Position numbers and translations under genes: made by a program
Part shown: piece by piece, positions 1 to 9,937 of the stretch
Layout: each line of letters starts with the position of its first letter
Position numbering within the stretch: the stretch's first letter is position 1
Notes under the pieces: generated by a model
The model's input: only the letters and a program-made list of their open reading frames with translations
Told to the model about the DNA's origin: nothing
Database searches by the model: none
DNA from: CAWFPR01 sp963817635
GTDB taxonomy: Bacteria; Acidobacteriota; Vicinamibacteria; Vicinamibacterales; 2-12-FULL-66-21
Reading direction: 5' to 3'
Assembly: GCA_963817635.1 (NCBI GenBank)
Contig: CAWFPR010000001.1
Location: forward strand, 1-64,000
Length of the DNA stretch: 64,000 nt

Positions 1-82
1 AGACCGCTGCCAGCGCCATCACGCCCGCGGCGATGGCACACGTCCGCACCCAGGCGGACACGCGTGAAATCTCTCTTGTCAT
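1..82 (-). CDS. N-terminus of an exported protein (partial)
   Basis: Only the first 27 codons lie in the window; the gene runs off the left edge. The ATG at 82-80 is preceded by a good Shine-Dalgarno (AGAGGAA, about 4 nt away). The peptide has basic residues near the start followed by an Ala/Val-rich hydrophobic stretch, as in a Sec signal peptide. It is divergent from ispG. Function cannot be told. Confidence 0.5.
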   Translation of the reverse strand, partial: MTREISRVSAWVRTCAIAAGVMALAAV

Positions 83-276
83 CGCTTCCTCTCTTCCACA
101 CTTCCTCACATCCGCCCCGACGCGTCTCGTCAAATCAACGAGTTCGATGCAAGACGGACGCCGGCTCAGCTCGTCCGTTGACAACCCTTTAGACGCCTGT
201 GGCTTGCCGTCGGTAGCGGCGTCCGGAAGGACGGCCGCCGGATGGTATGATCGTCCTGTTTTACTGCTTTTGCTGC

Positions 277-1521
277 ATGCCTATCATCAAGCTTCACAGG
301 ACCGTCGGCGTGAAGGTCGGCTCCGTCCAGGTCGGCGGCGGCGCGCCCGTCGCCGTCCAGTCGATGACCATGACGGACACGGTCGATGCGGCCGGCACCG
401 CCCGGCAGTGCATCGAGCTGGCGGAAGCCGGCTCGGAGATGGTGCGCATCACCGTCAATACCCCGGACGCGGCTGCCGCCGTGCCCGAGATCAAGCAGCG
501 CATGCTGGATGCCGGCGTCACCGCGCCGCTCATCGGCGATTTCCACTACAACGGGCATCTGCTGCTCACACGCTTCCCGGCATGCGCCGAGGCGCTCGAC
601 AAGTATCGAATCAACCCGGGCAACGTCGGGACCGGACGGCGGCGCGACGAGCAGTTTTCCACGATCTGCAAGGTCGCGCGCGACCACAACACGCCCGTGC
701 GCATCGGCGTCAACGGCGGCTCGCTCAACCAGGAGCTGGTGCTCGCGAAGATGCAGGAGAACACGGATCGCGACCTCGGACTCACCTCCGAGGAGATCAT
801 CAGCGAGTGCATGGTGCTGTCGGCTGTCCAGTCAACGGAGCTGGCGCTCGAATCCGGCCTGCGCAAGGATCAGATCATCATTTCGTGCAAGACGTCGCGG
901 CCTCGCGACCTCATCGCCGTCTATCGCGACCTGGCCCGGCGGACGGAACAGCCGCTGCACCTCGGGCTGACCGAAGCGGGCATGGGCATGAAGGGGCTCG
1001 TGTGGTCGGCCTCGGCCATGGGCGTGCTCCTGAACGAGGGGATTGGCGACACGATCCGCGTCTCGCTGACGCCGCGTCCCGGCGGCGATCGCCGCGAGGA
1101 AGTGTACGCCGCGTGCGAGCTGCTCCAGGCGCTGGGGCTGCGCGCGTTCTCGCCGAGCGTCACGGCGTGCCCGGGCTGTGGCCGGACGACGAGCAGCACG
1201 TTTCAGGAACTGGCCGAACGCACACAGGACTACATCCGCGAGCGCATGCCGGAATGGAAGACGCGGTACGAAGGCGTCGAGACGATGACGCTCGCGGTGA
1301 TGGGCTGCATCGTCAACGGCCCGGGCGAATCGAAGGCCGCCAACATCGGCATCAGCCTGCCGGGCACCGGTGAAGCGCCCAACTGCCCCGTCTACATCGA
1401 CGGGTCGCACGCCACGACGCTGCACGGCACCTACGACGAACTGGCGGTCGCGTTCCGGGAGCTCGTGGACACCTACGTCGATACGAAGTACGCGCGCAAG
1501 AGCGACGCCGCGCGCGCCTAG
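277..1521 (+). CDS. ispG: 4-hydroxy-3-methylbut-2-enyl diphosphate synthase IspG (GcpE)
   Basis: Cytoplasmic [4Fe-4S] enzyme of the MEP isoprenoid pathway, which makes HMBPP from methylerythritol cyclodiphosphate. The 414 residues cover the TIM-barrel (signature QSMTMTDT near residue 30) and the C-terminal cluster domain: CPGC at about 298-301 and the third Cys in MGCIVNGPGE at about 343, followed by the conserved Glu. I chose the ATG at 277, which begins MPIIKL. An upstream in-frame ATG at 247 overlaps a -10-like TATGAT (245-250), so it is probably untranscribed. dxr, another MEP gene, lies at 14 kb. Confidence 0.95.
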   Translation: MPIIKLHRTVGVKVGSVQVGGGAPVAVQSMTMTDTVDAAGTARQCIELAEAGSEMVRITVNTPDAAAAVPEIKQRMLDAGVTAPLIGDFHYNGHLLLTRFPACAEALDKYRINPGNVGTGRRRDEQFSTICKVARDHNTPVRIGVNGGSLNQELVLAKMQENTDRDLGLTSEEIISECMVLSAVQSTELALESGLRKDQIIISCKTSRPRDLIAVYRDLARRTEQPLHLGLTEAGMGMKGLVWSASAMGVLLNEGIGDTIRVSLTPRPGGDRREEVYAACELLQALGLRAFSPSVTACPGCGRTTSSTFQELAERTQDYIRERMPEWKTRYEGVETMTLAVMGCIVNGPGESKAANIGISLPGTGEAPNCPVYIDGSHATTLHGTYDELAVAFRELVDTYVDTKYARKSDAARA

Positions 1522-1725
1522 TCCGGTCACTGCACCAATTCTGGACCCAAACCTCGGCAGCCTACTCTGCGCGAATGGAGAGGGCGGGATCGATCGCCAG
1601 CGCGCACATTCCCCACGCTTCTGACCGTTGTAGTCATACTCGTAGACGTTGCCACCCCCAGGCTTCCCGTCGTTGCGAACCAGAGGCGCCGCGCACTCGG
1701 ATCCAGGCTGGCGGCCGTGATTGCC

Positions 1726-2181
1726 TCATAGCGGGCCCTGATTCAGCAAGGCCTCGAGCAGCGCATGCTTCGCCGGCGCAAAAGGATTCGTAACTGTCAC
1801 GCCTTGCCACGTGAAGCCCTCCTGGAGATCTTCGGAGAGCAGCAGACGACAACCGGCTTCGGCGGTCGCCGACAGAATCACGGAGTCCCAGATTCGCAGA
1901 TGGTGATCGGCGGCGAGATCAACAGCATTGACGATCACAGTGGCAGACGTGTCGCTCAACGCGTAGGCATCTCGCCACGTCAAGATCGCCATACGCGCGC
2001 GGGCCGCGGGCTTCCTGGCCTTGAGCACGAGCACGTTGAACAGCTCGCCAAGCACCTGCGCCGGCAGGACCACGGAACCGGCAGGTAGCCGCTGAATCAG
2101 ATCGAGCGCCTTTTCCTTCATCTCGACGCCGTTGGTGCCTTCGGCATAGGCGAGGATGTTCGTGTCGAGCGCGACCTTCAT
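1726..2181 (-). CDS. PIN-domain toxin (VapC-type ribonuclease)
   Basis: 151-residue PIN-fold protein, expected to be a metal-dependent RNase toxin. It begins MKVALDTNILAYAE, with the first acidic metal ligand at Asp6. A Glu follows in VLGELFN, then the paired acidic region around RIWDSVILSATAEAG (near residue 98) and a late Asp in LLSEDLQEGF. It overlaps the upstream antitoxin by 4 nt (ATGA), the usual arrangement of a translationally coupled toxin-antitoxin pair. The RNA target cannot be inferred. Confidence 0.88.
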   Translation of the reverse strand: MKVALDTNILAYAEGTNGVEMKEKALDLIQRLPAGSVVLPAQVLGELFNVLVLKARKPAARARMAILTWRDAYALSDTSATVIVNAVDLAADHHLRIWDSVILSATAEAGCRLLLSEDLQEGFTWQGVTVTNPFAPAKHALLEALLNQGPL

Positions 2182-2432
2182 GCCTCGTTCTCGTACAACT
2201 CGTCGCGGGTCCAGCGCCCGGTGGTCATCACCGGTTCGGTCCGAAGTCGAGCCAGCAGGGCGGCGCGCGCGCCCTCGGAGGTCCGATCGTGTTCCGTCAC
2301 GGGAACAATCCGGGCGACCGGCTTTCCGTGACTGGTCACAAGCACGCTGCGGCCGTCCTTGACGGTTCGGAGAAGTTCCGAGAATCGCCGGTTCGCGTCC
2401 GCTGCTGAAACGGCTTCCTCAACACGTGTCAT
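2178..2432 (-). CDS. Phd/YefM-family antitoxin
   Basis: 84-residue partner of the PIN toxin. The N-terminal half (VSAADANRRFSELLRTV, then LVTSHGKPVARIVP) is the typical Phd/YefM DNA-binding fold; the polar C-terminus is where such antitoxins wrap the toxin. It comes first in the operon, so the antitoxin is made before the toxin. The ATG at 2432 lies only 6 nt after a -10 box, implying leaderless translation and likely autoregulation by the antitoxin at its promoter. Confidence 0.88.
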   Translation of the reverse strand: MTRVEEAVSAADANRRFSELLRTVKDGRSVLVTSHGKPVARIVPVTEHDRTSEGARAALLARLRTEPVMTTGRWTRDELYENEA

Positions 2433-2438
2433 GTAGTG

Positions 2439-2467
2439 ATATTACCTACTTTCGCGCCGCATGCAAA
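2439..2467 (-). promoter_or_regulatory. Promoter of the Phd/PIN operon
   Basis: On the minus strand TTTGCA (2467-2462) and TAATAT (2444-2439) are separated by exactly 17 nt. The antitoxin ATG starts 6 nt after the -10, which puts the expected transcript start at or next to the start codon. There is no Shine-Dalgarno. Confidence 0.55.
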
Positions 2468-2519
2468 GGCGCATGCTCATCGTGCCTTCGACCCGTCTGG
2501 CGCGCTCCCGTTGAGCATG

Positions 2520-2691
2520 GCTGTCCCGGCGCCAAGTAGTTGAAAAGTGGCGCCGCTACGGCGGTTCGATTGAATCGAATTCCGTCCGTACGCGATCCCT
2601 TCCGGAAAGAACAATTGCTGCAGGCGCTGCTTGTAATCGAGCGACGCTTGGACCCACATTCTGCGAAGGCCAGGATGCCCTGTACATTGAG
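2520..2691 (-). pseudogene. Remnant of a serine site-specific recombinase (C-terminal piece)
   Basis: Three short in-order segments in different frames match the C-terminal region of resolvase-type recombinases: LNVQGILAFAE (about 2691-2659), VQASLDYKQRLQQLFFPEG (about 2653-2597), and FNRTAVAAPLFNYLAPG (about 2571-2520). No catalytic domain is present and two frame changes separate the segments, so it is a dead fragment. The rest of 2433-2987 shows no supportable gene. It marks an old mobile-element insertion beside the toxin-antitoxin pair. Confidence 0.6.
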
Positions 2692-2987
2692 TTCGTCGCT
2701 CCGGTAGCGGCGGCGGCACAAAGCGCCGCCGCACGGACGCGTGAGCCGCAAGTCGCCGGCGGCAGAAACGCTTCAACGCGGTTCGGGGTCATAGCGCCAC
2801 CAGGGGTGAGAGGCCATCGTCAGATGGTGTCGAAATTGGGGGGCCAACCTGACGCGATTTTCGCTTCGCCCCTCTCTTGGTCCACTCTCCGCTGAGTCCA
2901 CGCACCTTGAAATTGTGCCTCCGCGGGGCCTATTCCCTGAGGACGTGAAAAACAGAGCTGAACTTCAGTGATTCTGTAGCCGAGCCG

Positions 2988-5411
2988 CTAATTCCCTTTC
3001 ATGAGCATAGCCGGATCCACTGAGGCAGCGTGGCGTGCTGGTAGCCAACACGCGATCGCCGCAAGTACGAATGTGCCCAGAGCGACAACGATGGTCGTGG
3101 GCGCGACGTTCGTCACCGTCCGCAGGATCACGTTGACGATCAAGGACTCCTGCAGAGACATGGCCCAGTGGCCTAACCACCACGCGCTCAGGAGTCCCGC
3201 CGCAATGCCGACCATCACCGGCCTCAGCGCATGCCGAACCACATCTCGCTGCAGTCTCCCCGGCTCAGCCCCCAGGGACATCCGAATCGCAAATTCCTTT
3301 GTTCGAAGGGCGACCCTGCGCCGAACCGCTGTATAAATTCCGATCCCGGCGATCAGGACTGCGACGAGGGCGAATCCTGCCGCGCTGGCTACGTAGAATG
3401 CTCGCTGTGCTTCGCTTCGCCACACTATGGCTGCCAGACTTTCCGCAGCCACCTCCGGTGCATCGGGGACCGTTTGCGCGATCACGCGCTGGAAAAGTTG
3501 TGTCGTCGCGGGCACGTTGTGGGTACGGACCAGCACCGACAGTTCGCTACTCCCTACTTGGTCGAGGCCGACATAGAGCGCCGGTCCCTCGCGCTGCCAT
3601 ACCCACGTCGTGCGCACGTCTGCAGCGATTCCGACAATGCGATAGGCCTGACTGCCAAATCGAGCCACGAACCTCGCACGATGGTCGTCAGTTCCGGCCA
3701 CGTGAATCACGCGTCCGATGAGACTGTTATCCGCTCCAAGGAGCCGGGCCAAGCTAGCGCTCGCCACGGCCTCTTCAACATCGCCAGGGTCGGCCGAGAG
3801 CGGTCGACCCTGGCGAAGTGGAATGCGCAATACCTCGAAATAGTTAGGTGTGACCTTCCTGACGACTGTAGACAGGGACCGGGGAACATCTGCCGCACCA
3901 TCATCGAGGGCCAGGCGCCAATTTGATCCTCCTGCGAATGGAGGTGTATCACTGAAGGCGATGCTGAGAGCTCCGTCGAGTCGTCGCAACTCGTCGGACA
4001 GAGTTTGCTGCGCTGCCCTTGCACGCCCGGACGACGCATCAGAAGGCAAATACAGGATCGAGGTCACGATGCCGCGGACGTCCAGGCCCAGGTCGATGCT
4101 CGCCACCTTGACGTACGAGAGTCCCACCACGGTCGTGGCAATCGCCAGCACCATTGACAGCGCCACCTGGATAGCGATCAGAGCGTTCTGATAGCCCGTA
4201 ACAGATCGCCCGGCCGTCGCGTGTCCCTCGGTCCGCCCGCCGGCGTGGCTGGCGCGACGCGCAGCGAGGACCGCAGAAGATGTCGCAAAGACCAATAAAA
4301 GGGCAACGCCGGCGACCACGCCGATGCTGGCGTCTCCAAATTCCACCTGATAATTGACACCGCGAGGCACTACAGGCGCTACCAGGCTGCCCATCGCGGA
4401 TCCAGTGGCGAATGACAGCCCCACGCCCAGCGTGGCTCCGGCTGCGGCGATTACGGTTGATTCCAACAACAACTGGCGCACGAGTCGCCAATGGGAAGCA
4501 CCCAGGAATGATCGGGTCAAGAACTCCGAGTCACGACGGCTTGCGTCCAGCAGAAAAAGGCTCCCGAGATTGGCGCATGCAATCAGCAGCAAACACCCGG
4601 CAAGAGACTGAAGCACGAGCAAGCCGGGACCGGCCTCTCGTTCTCTTACCAACCCAAGTCTCTGGAGAAACATCCCCGCATAGGCCGCATTGCCCGTCTC
4701 TGCCGCCCGACGCATGCCATATCCATCCAACTGGGCCTGGACGGCAGACAGGTGCTCGGGAGTATTCACACGGGCAGCCACAGCGAGTCCGCCAGGTGAG
4801 CGAGAGATGCTCGTCCGGTCGGCTGGGATCCATGCCTGCCGCCGCACATTCCCATCGAAGCACGGTGGCGCGAACGTCGGTGGCATCACGCCAACAACCG
4901 TGTAACTCTGCCGATTCAGCTCAATGCGATGTCCGATGATCGGCGGGGTTCTTCCGAAAAGCACTTTCCACGCGTCGTACGAGATCACCGCGTTACGGAC
5001 ACCGGGTTCAAAGTCTGACGGGTGGAGCGTGCGGCCCAGATGCGGCCCCACGTCGAATACGGAAAAGAAGTCTTCGCTAACCGCGGTGGCGGACACAAGC
5101 AGGGCAGGATGGGTTCGGAGGGTGGGAAGGCTCGGGCCGTAACAGCCGGCGACACGACTGATCCCCGGTATCTTCTTGAGCGCCTCCAGGTCAACTGGCA
5201 CGAAGGGCGACGCGGCCATGTGATCTGGGGAAAGGAGCTGGAACAGCTCTTGAGGAGCGCGGTACGGTTCATCCGTGACCAGGACGGCCCGCACCAGCGC
5301 GAATACGGTCACATTGGCCGCAATGCCTAATGCGATTGTGAACGCGGCAATGGCGCTGAAACCGCGTCGTCGGAGAACCGACTGTGCTGCGGCGGTCAAA
5401 TCGGTTAGCAC
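2988..5411 (-). CDS. FtsX/MacB-like ABC transporter permease, ADOP type
   Basis: About 807 residues, the usual size for 'acidobacterial duplicated orphan permeases', in which two MacB-PCD/FtsX halves are fused without an ATPase partner. A first TM helix (about 20-42) precedes a periplasmic domain; a three-TM FtsX block follows (about 270-390, with AGCLLLIACANLGSLFLL). A TM at about 415-435 leads into the second periplasmic domain, and a final FtsX block ends at WLPARHAASVDPAMLMKG. GTG at 5411 is preferred because AGGGGG lies just upstream; a GTG at 5432 is in frame. The substrate is unknown. No ABC ATPase is adjacent. Confidence 0.85.
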   Translation of the reverse strand: MLTDLTAAAQSVLRRRGFSAIAAFTIALGIAANVTVFALVRAVLVTDEPYRAPQELFQLLSPDHMAASPFVPVDLEALKKIPGISRVAGCYGPSLPTLRTHPALLVSATAVSEDFFSVFDVGPHLGRTLHPSDFEPGVRNAVISYDAWKVLFGRTPPIIGHRIELNRQSYTVVGVMPPTFAPPCFDGNVRRQAWIPADRTSISRSPGGLAVAARVNTPEHLSAVQAQLDGYGMRRAAETGNAAYAGMFLQRLGLVREREAGPGLLVLQSLAGCLLLIACANLGSLFLLDASRRDSEFLTRSFLGASHWRLVRQLLLESTVIAAAGATLGVGLSFATGSAMGSLVAPVVPRGVNYQVEFGDASIGVVAGVALLLVFATSSAVLAARRASHAGGRTEGHATAGRSVTGYQNALIAIQVALSMVLAIATTVVGLSYVKVASIDLGLDVRGIVTSILYLPSDASSGRARAAQQTLSDELRRLDGALSIAFSDTPPFAGGSNWRLALDDGAADVPRSLSTVVRKVTPNYFEVLRIPLRQGRPLSADPGDVEEAVASASLARLLGADNSLIGRVIHVAGTDDHRARFVARFGSQAYRIVGIAADVRTTWVWQREGPALYVGLDQVGSSELSVLVRTHNVPATTQLFQRVIAQTVPDAPEVAAESLAAIVWRSEAQRAFYVASAAGFALVAVLIAGIGIYTAVRRRVALRTKEFAIRMSLGAEPGRLQRDVVRHALRPVMVGIAAGLLSAWWLGHWAMSLQESLIVNVILRTVTNVAPTTIVVALGTFVLAAIACWLPARHAASVDPAMLMKGN

Positions 5412-5570
5412 GACACGCCCCCTGTAGGCCACGCAGTCCCGTGAAATCAGACTCGTGACGCCGAGATTCTAGCTCATCTGCCTCACGTGCCAGCGTCCAG
5501 CCGTTCTCATGCAGAACACCGTTGCCGTGAATTGATCGGTCCCATGAACCTTCTCGACGGTCCGACGTCA

Positions 5571-5690
5571 GCGGGCATGCTCCGGCTCGAAGACGATCCG
5601 CAGATGTGTACCGGTCGCCTGTGCGAAGCGCTCCAATGCGTCCGTCGAGCGACGCACGCTGCCACCTTCGATGCGTCTCGCATTGACGAA
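5571..5690 (-). pseudogene. Remnant of an XRE-type antitoxin C-terminus
   Basis: The minus strand encodes about 40 residues ending SVRRSTDALERFAQATGTHLRIVFEPEHA and a stop. This resembles the tail of small XRE helix-turn-helix antitoxins (ALERFAQATGTxLRIxFEP). The helix-turn-helix core that should precede it is missing, so it is a truncated relic. It lies under the promoter of the HicAB module on the opposite strand. Identification rests on family memory only. Confidence 0.35.
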
Positions 5691-5711
5691 ACCTAGCGGT
5701 AGGTTTACGAT
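5683..5711 (+). promoter_or_regulatory. Promoter of the hicAB operon
   Basis: TTGACG (5683-5688), a 17-nt spacer and TACGAT (5706-5711) form a near-consensus sigma-70 promoter. The GTG of hicA follows after 7 nt (5719), so the transcript probably starts at the start codon and is leaderless. Confidence 0.65.
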
Positions 5712-5718
5712 CTCGGGA

Positions 5719-5904
5719 GTGACCTGGGCCGAGGTGATCCGCAAGCTCAAGGCTGCGGGGTTCGTCGAGGTCCGGTCGGGAAAAGGCAGCCATCGGTTGC
5801 TGAGGCACCCGACTTCCGGCAAAGAGGTCTGGGTCGCGGTTCACACGAAGAAAGACGCCGGGCGGCTCGGCAATCGCATCCTGCGAGAGGCAGGCGTCGA
5901 ATGA
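5719..5904 (+). CDS. hicA: HicA-family toxin (mRNA interferase)
   Basis: 61-residue HicA-like protein with a double-stranded RNA-binding-like fold. It contains WAEVIRKLKAAGFVEVRSGKGSHRLLRHP: a helix, then the strand-loop carrying the catalytic His in GSHRLL. It ends HTKKDAGRLGNRILREAGV, the characteristic family tail (…L…ILRxAG). GTG 5719 is chosen because it fits the promoter at 5683-5711; an upstream in-frame ATG at 5671 lies before the promoter. It overlaps hicB by 4 nt (ATGA). Confidence 0.88.
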   Translation: MTWAEVIRKLKAAGFVEVRSGKGSHRLLRHPTSGKEVWVAVHTKKDAGRLGNRILREAGVE

Positions 5905-6260
5905 CACAGCTCTATCCGATCGTCCTGGAGACCGAAGACAGCGGCGCTGTGAGCGCCTACGTGCCCGGACTGCCCGTCTATGCGGCCGCGGACACCCATA
6001 CGAAGGCCGAACGTGCGATTCGCACGGTCTTGGCGGTGTACCTTGACGCACATCCCGACAGCCGACCGGAGGCACGAGTCCGCGTGGCGCGTTTCTCGAC
6101 TACAGCGCGGCAAAAGGTGGACATCGTCGGCCCCGCGGCTCTCGTGGGCGCGCATCGGAGCGCGACAAAGACACGGGCCTCGCGCGAGAACGGCAGGCTC
6201 GGTGGCCGACCCCGCAAGGCCGAGGGAGCGCAAACACGACAGGCGAAGCGGCCGCGCTGA
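5901..6260 (+). CDS. hicB: HicB-family antitoxin
   Basis: 119-residue partner of HicA. The N-terminal ~50 residues (YPIVLETEDSGAVSAYVPGL, ending …AERAIRTVLAVYLDAH) are the partial RNase-H-like HicB fold that binds the toxin. The C-terminal half is basic (RENGRLGGRPRKAEG) and may replace the usual helix-turn-helix or ribbon-helix-helix DNA-binding domain; I see no clear one. It is translated from an ATG overlapping the toxin stop. Confidence 0.82.
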   Translation: MTQLYPIVLETEDSGAVSAYVPGLPVYAAADTHTKAERAIRTVLAVYLDAHPDSRPEARVRVARFSTTARQKVDIVGPAALVGAHRSATKTRASRENGRLGGRPRKAEGAQTRQAKRPR

Positions 6261-6767
6261 GCGGTTGGAAGGCGCCAACTGGAACCCGCCGATTCGATCC
6301 CGCTCGGCGGTATCACCGATTGCAGGCTTCGCGCAGGCGATGTTGGGACGGTCGTCGTGGCGGCACGTCGTGCCAGGAATTCCAGAGGGCGGCTACCCGG
6401 TCGAGTTCTTCGACATTCTCACATTCCCCAGCGCTCACGCCGTCCGCCCGGTACGACATGGAACAGCTCATGAAGGAGGCCGCAGTAAACGGTCCACGCT
6501 TCATCGTTGCCTTCCTGCAGGGCTGCGAGACCCGCGCCCGGAAGAACGACGAAGTACCGGATACGGACATCGTCAACGAGCGGCGCTCCGGCGGAAATCC
6601 GCCGCCGAGAGATCGAGGAGTTTCGGGCACGAAGCGGCGAGCAGGAGGTGGCTGACAGCAGCCGCCGCCGGCGGTCGGTATCAGTTACCCGCAGCGCGGC
6701 GACCGTGCCGGAATGCCCTGAACCCGCGCGCGGTCGAACGGCTGATGGTTCCCGCCGTCGGCCAGCC
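6261..6767. other. Intergenic region with no supportable gene
   Basis: About 500 bp between hicB and the end of the large minus-strand gene. Open frames exist on both strands because of the high GC content, but none has a Shine-Dalgarno or recognisable protein similarity, and they overlap one another in several frames. It may hold degraded sequence left by the toxin-antitoxin insertion. Confidence 0.4.
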
Positions 6768-9700
6768 TCAGTCCAGCGTCGCGAGCCGTTCCGCCACCAC
6801 GACGTCCGCCGCCGGCGGACGATGGCCGGCGAGGAACGTGGCAAGGTCGTACGACGATGCCTGCCGTACGACAGTCAGCTCGAACAGCGCGGACGGCCGC
6901 GCGTCGGCTCCTCCTGGCAGGAACGCCCGGGCCGCTTCGACGAACAGCATGGTTCCGAGCGGCCGGAGCGCGCCCCCGCCGTACACGCTGTGGACCTGCG
7001 CGTTGAAGGCCTGGGTAATCCGCGCCCCGAAGTCCGCGAGCGCTGCCACGGCGCGTTCCGGATCGCGCCAGCCCTCCGCGCGGAATCTCGCGAGGCTCTG
7101 GCCCGCGCGCCGCGCGGCGTCGATGATTTGCGCCTCGTTCGACAGGAGGCCCTGGAGGATAGTCCCGTTGCGCGCACCTGTGGCGGCCGACCGGATCGAT
7201 CCAATCTGTCCCGGCTCGTAGAACTGCGCGTCGGACATCGACGCGGCCATCAGCCTGGCCCGGCACTTCGCCATCAGCACACCCAGCCGGACAACCGCGT
7301 CGTGGTGCAGGATCATGGCGCTGCGCTTCCGGCCATCTTCGAAGTCCCAGTACAGCCCGCGCGGGTGTGCCGGGTTGATCGTCGCGGTGCCGCCGTCGAA
7401 GTCGATGTCGGTCGATTCGGGGATCGACGCGTACACCAGGAGGGGCGACACGAAGTCGTGCCGCTGCAGGTTGCTCACGTCGGCGAGGTAGTAGAACGGG
7501 ATCAGCTCCTTGAGCTTGCGCTGAATCCGCCGCGACATCTCCATGTAGGACGGGGCCCTCTCGTCGGCTGGCGCGTTCAGCCACGCGCCGGCGACCGATG
7601 ACGGCAGCCCGAGCTCGAGCGACACCAGCACGTTACCGAAGTTCTCCGTGCCGTTGAACTCGAGCGTGTCAACCAGCTTGTCCATGTCCGCGATCCACGT
7701 GCTGGGCCGCGCGTCCCCCGTGAAGAGCCGGGCGAAGTACGTCTCGAGGTACGGCTGGAACTGCGCCTGCACGTCGGCGCTCTTCATCCCCCGCACCGCC
7801 TGACGGAAGGCGTAGGAGTACGAGAGCCCCTCGGTCGAGTGCACGCGCACGCCGACGCCCTTGCGCACCGGCAGTTCGGCCGCAACCGCCACGCGGCTGT
7901 TGCGGAGGTTCTTCTGGGTCACCAGGTCCGACGCCTTCAAGTCGTAGGCGAGCACGCGGCCGTCGTCGTCCTGCGCCGTGACGTTGGCGAGCGAGGTGGT
8001 GAGGCCGTCGTTCGTACGGCTGACCCACGGCAGGTGCACCTCCACGTGCGTCGTCCGCTTGATCTCGTGCGTGAGCATGGCCGGGTGCAGGCGCACGGCC
8101 GGCGACGGCTCGGTCAGCAACCGGCGGAAATTGCCGTCGAGCGCCTCGGCGAGCAGCGAGGCCGCCGCGGCGCGGTCGAGACCGAAGTCGAATTCCGCGT
8201 CCAGGAGTGCGGTCCGGGTCGTGGTCTTCTGGTATGTCGCCGCGAAGGTGAAGGAGTACTTGTCAGTCAGGGCCGCGAGTGCCTGCTTGTAGAACTCGTC
8301 CCGCTTCGCGAGCAGCACGCGCCACGGTGGCACGGACGTCCTGGAGGGCGGCGAAGTCCACCCGCCTGCCGAGGAACTGCGAGAGCTTCAGCCTCAGCCA
8401 CTCGTCCACGGCAGCGAAGTCGTTCTCCTTGATGCCCTCGACAATCGGGCCCAGGTCGAGGCGCGCGGCAAGCGCCTGCTGGAGGCGCGAGAGTACCGGC
8501 CCGAGCCGGGTGGCGTCCAGCAGCTTCGCGGTAGCCGAGGCGGCCGATTGCAGCGCCTTGAATGCCGCCGCGTCGGTGATCACCGTGAGAATCCCGTCCA
8601 CCGCGGCCGCTTCCAGCCACCGCCCCTCGGGCGTGCGGAAGAAGTCAATGTCCTTTAGCTGCTCGTCGATGGCCGCGCGGAACGCACCGGGGGCATCCTG
8701 CGTGATGGCCGCGATCATCTCGCCGAGCTTCGTCAGGTCGCCTTTCTCTTCGAGGAGCTTCAGCAGTGTTCCCGACACCTGCTGGGGCAGCCGATCCCAC
8801 TCGGCGAACAGATCGAGGACCTGCCGGCGCGCGGCGTCGAAACCGGCTGCCGGATCGATGCCGGTCACGTCGTGAAGCAGCCTCAACACGTATTCGTTCG
8901 TCAGACCCGCGAGCGCATCCGGCAGCGTCTGCTCCGACCCCATCCACTTCTCGATCGCGTGCAGATCGTCGATGAGCTGCGACGGGTGAATGTCGAACAC
9001 CGCCATGACGAGTTCGTCAACGCTCTGCGGTGCGCCCGGGAGCCGGAGCTGGGCGGAGGCGGCAGCGTTGAAGGCGAAGTTCATCCCGCGCTTCGACTGC
9101 TTGAGGAGACGGAGGCGGATCCGCTGGTCCGCGGCGTTTCCCGACTCGCGGCTCACCATGACGGCGTACTTGCCGCTCGCCTCGAAGCCGAGCGTCGCGG
9201 CCACGCGCAGCTGCAGGCGCAGGCCGATGTCCTGCTTCAAGTCCGCCGAGCGCCGCCTCGCGCGCCCAGTTGAAGTTGTAGCCGAGTTCGGCACCCAGGT
9301 GCGCGGCGATGCCGCCATCCACTTCGGCCACGATCCACGATCCCGGTTCGATGTCGGAAACGTCACGAATCTGACGAGGCAGCGCCCAGCTGCGCACCGT
9401 GTCCGCGACGGCCGTGCGCGCGCCCGTGGCTTTCGGCAGCCGGCGGATGACGGCGAAGCCTCCCTCCGCCTTTCCGTCCACGCCGAACGTCGCCTTGAGG
9501 CCGGCTCCGAGCGCAACCGAGCCCTTGGCAGCGGCGGCAAGACCGTAGCCCCAGCGCAGGACGACGAACATCTCGCCGGCGGCGAGGTCGAGGTGCATGG
9601 CGCCTTCGAGCGAGTCATCGAAAGGCAGGGCACCAGTCACCCGAGCCGAATCCAGGAAGACGCCGAGGCCGGCAAATCCATTGGCGCTTCCGCTGAAGCT

Positions 9701-9937
9701 CACCTTGCCGGTGCCGTCGCCGAACTCGATCGGCCTGCGGCTCTCGGCGCTCAGGGTGAACTCGGCCAGATCGAGTTCTCGATCGGGAAACGAGGTGTCG
9801 GCCGCAAGCGCGGCGATCACATCGGGCGACTTCGCCACCGGCAGGTTGAGTCCCGCCGCACCGCCTCCGCCGGGAACGATGAACTTCCTCGCGAAGCTGA
9901 TGACTGTCGCGTCCGATCCGGTGATCGTGTCGGCCAT
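6768..9937 (-). CDS. Large protein of unknown function (about 1,056 aa; two frameshifts in the assembly)
   Basis: Reads as one continuous protein if two +1 shifts are removed, near 9245 (after FNWAREAAL) and near 8330 (before LLAKRDEFYKQAL). It starts MADTITGSDATVISFARKF at ATG 9937 with no signal peptide or TM helix. The N-terminal third is Gly/Ala-rich and beta-like, with alternating hydrophobic residues and GSANGFAGLGVF. The middle is helical (KLLEEKGDLTKLGEMIAAI); the C-terminal half is mixed and ends PAADVVVAERLATLD. I do not recognise any family. It is probably soluble, and no neighbour suggests a role. Confidence 0.7.

Noticed and set aside
6285..6310. tRNA T-arm-like sequence (GATTCGATC)
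   Set aside because: The flanking bases do not form a T-stem, and no anticodon or acceptor stem can be folded.
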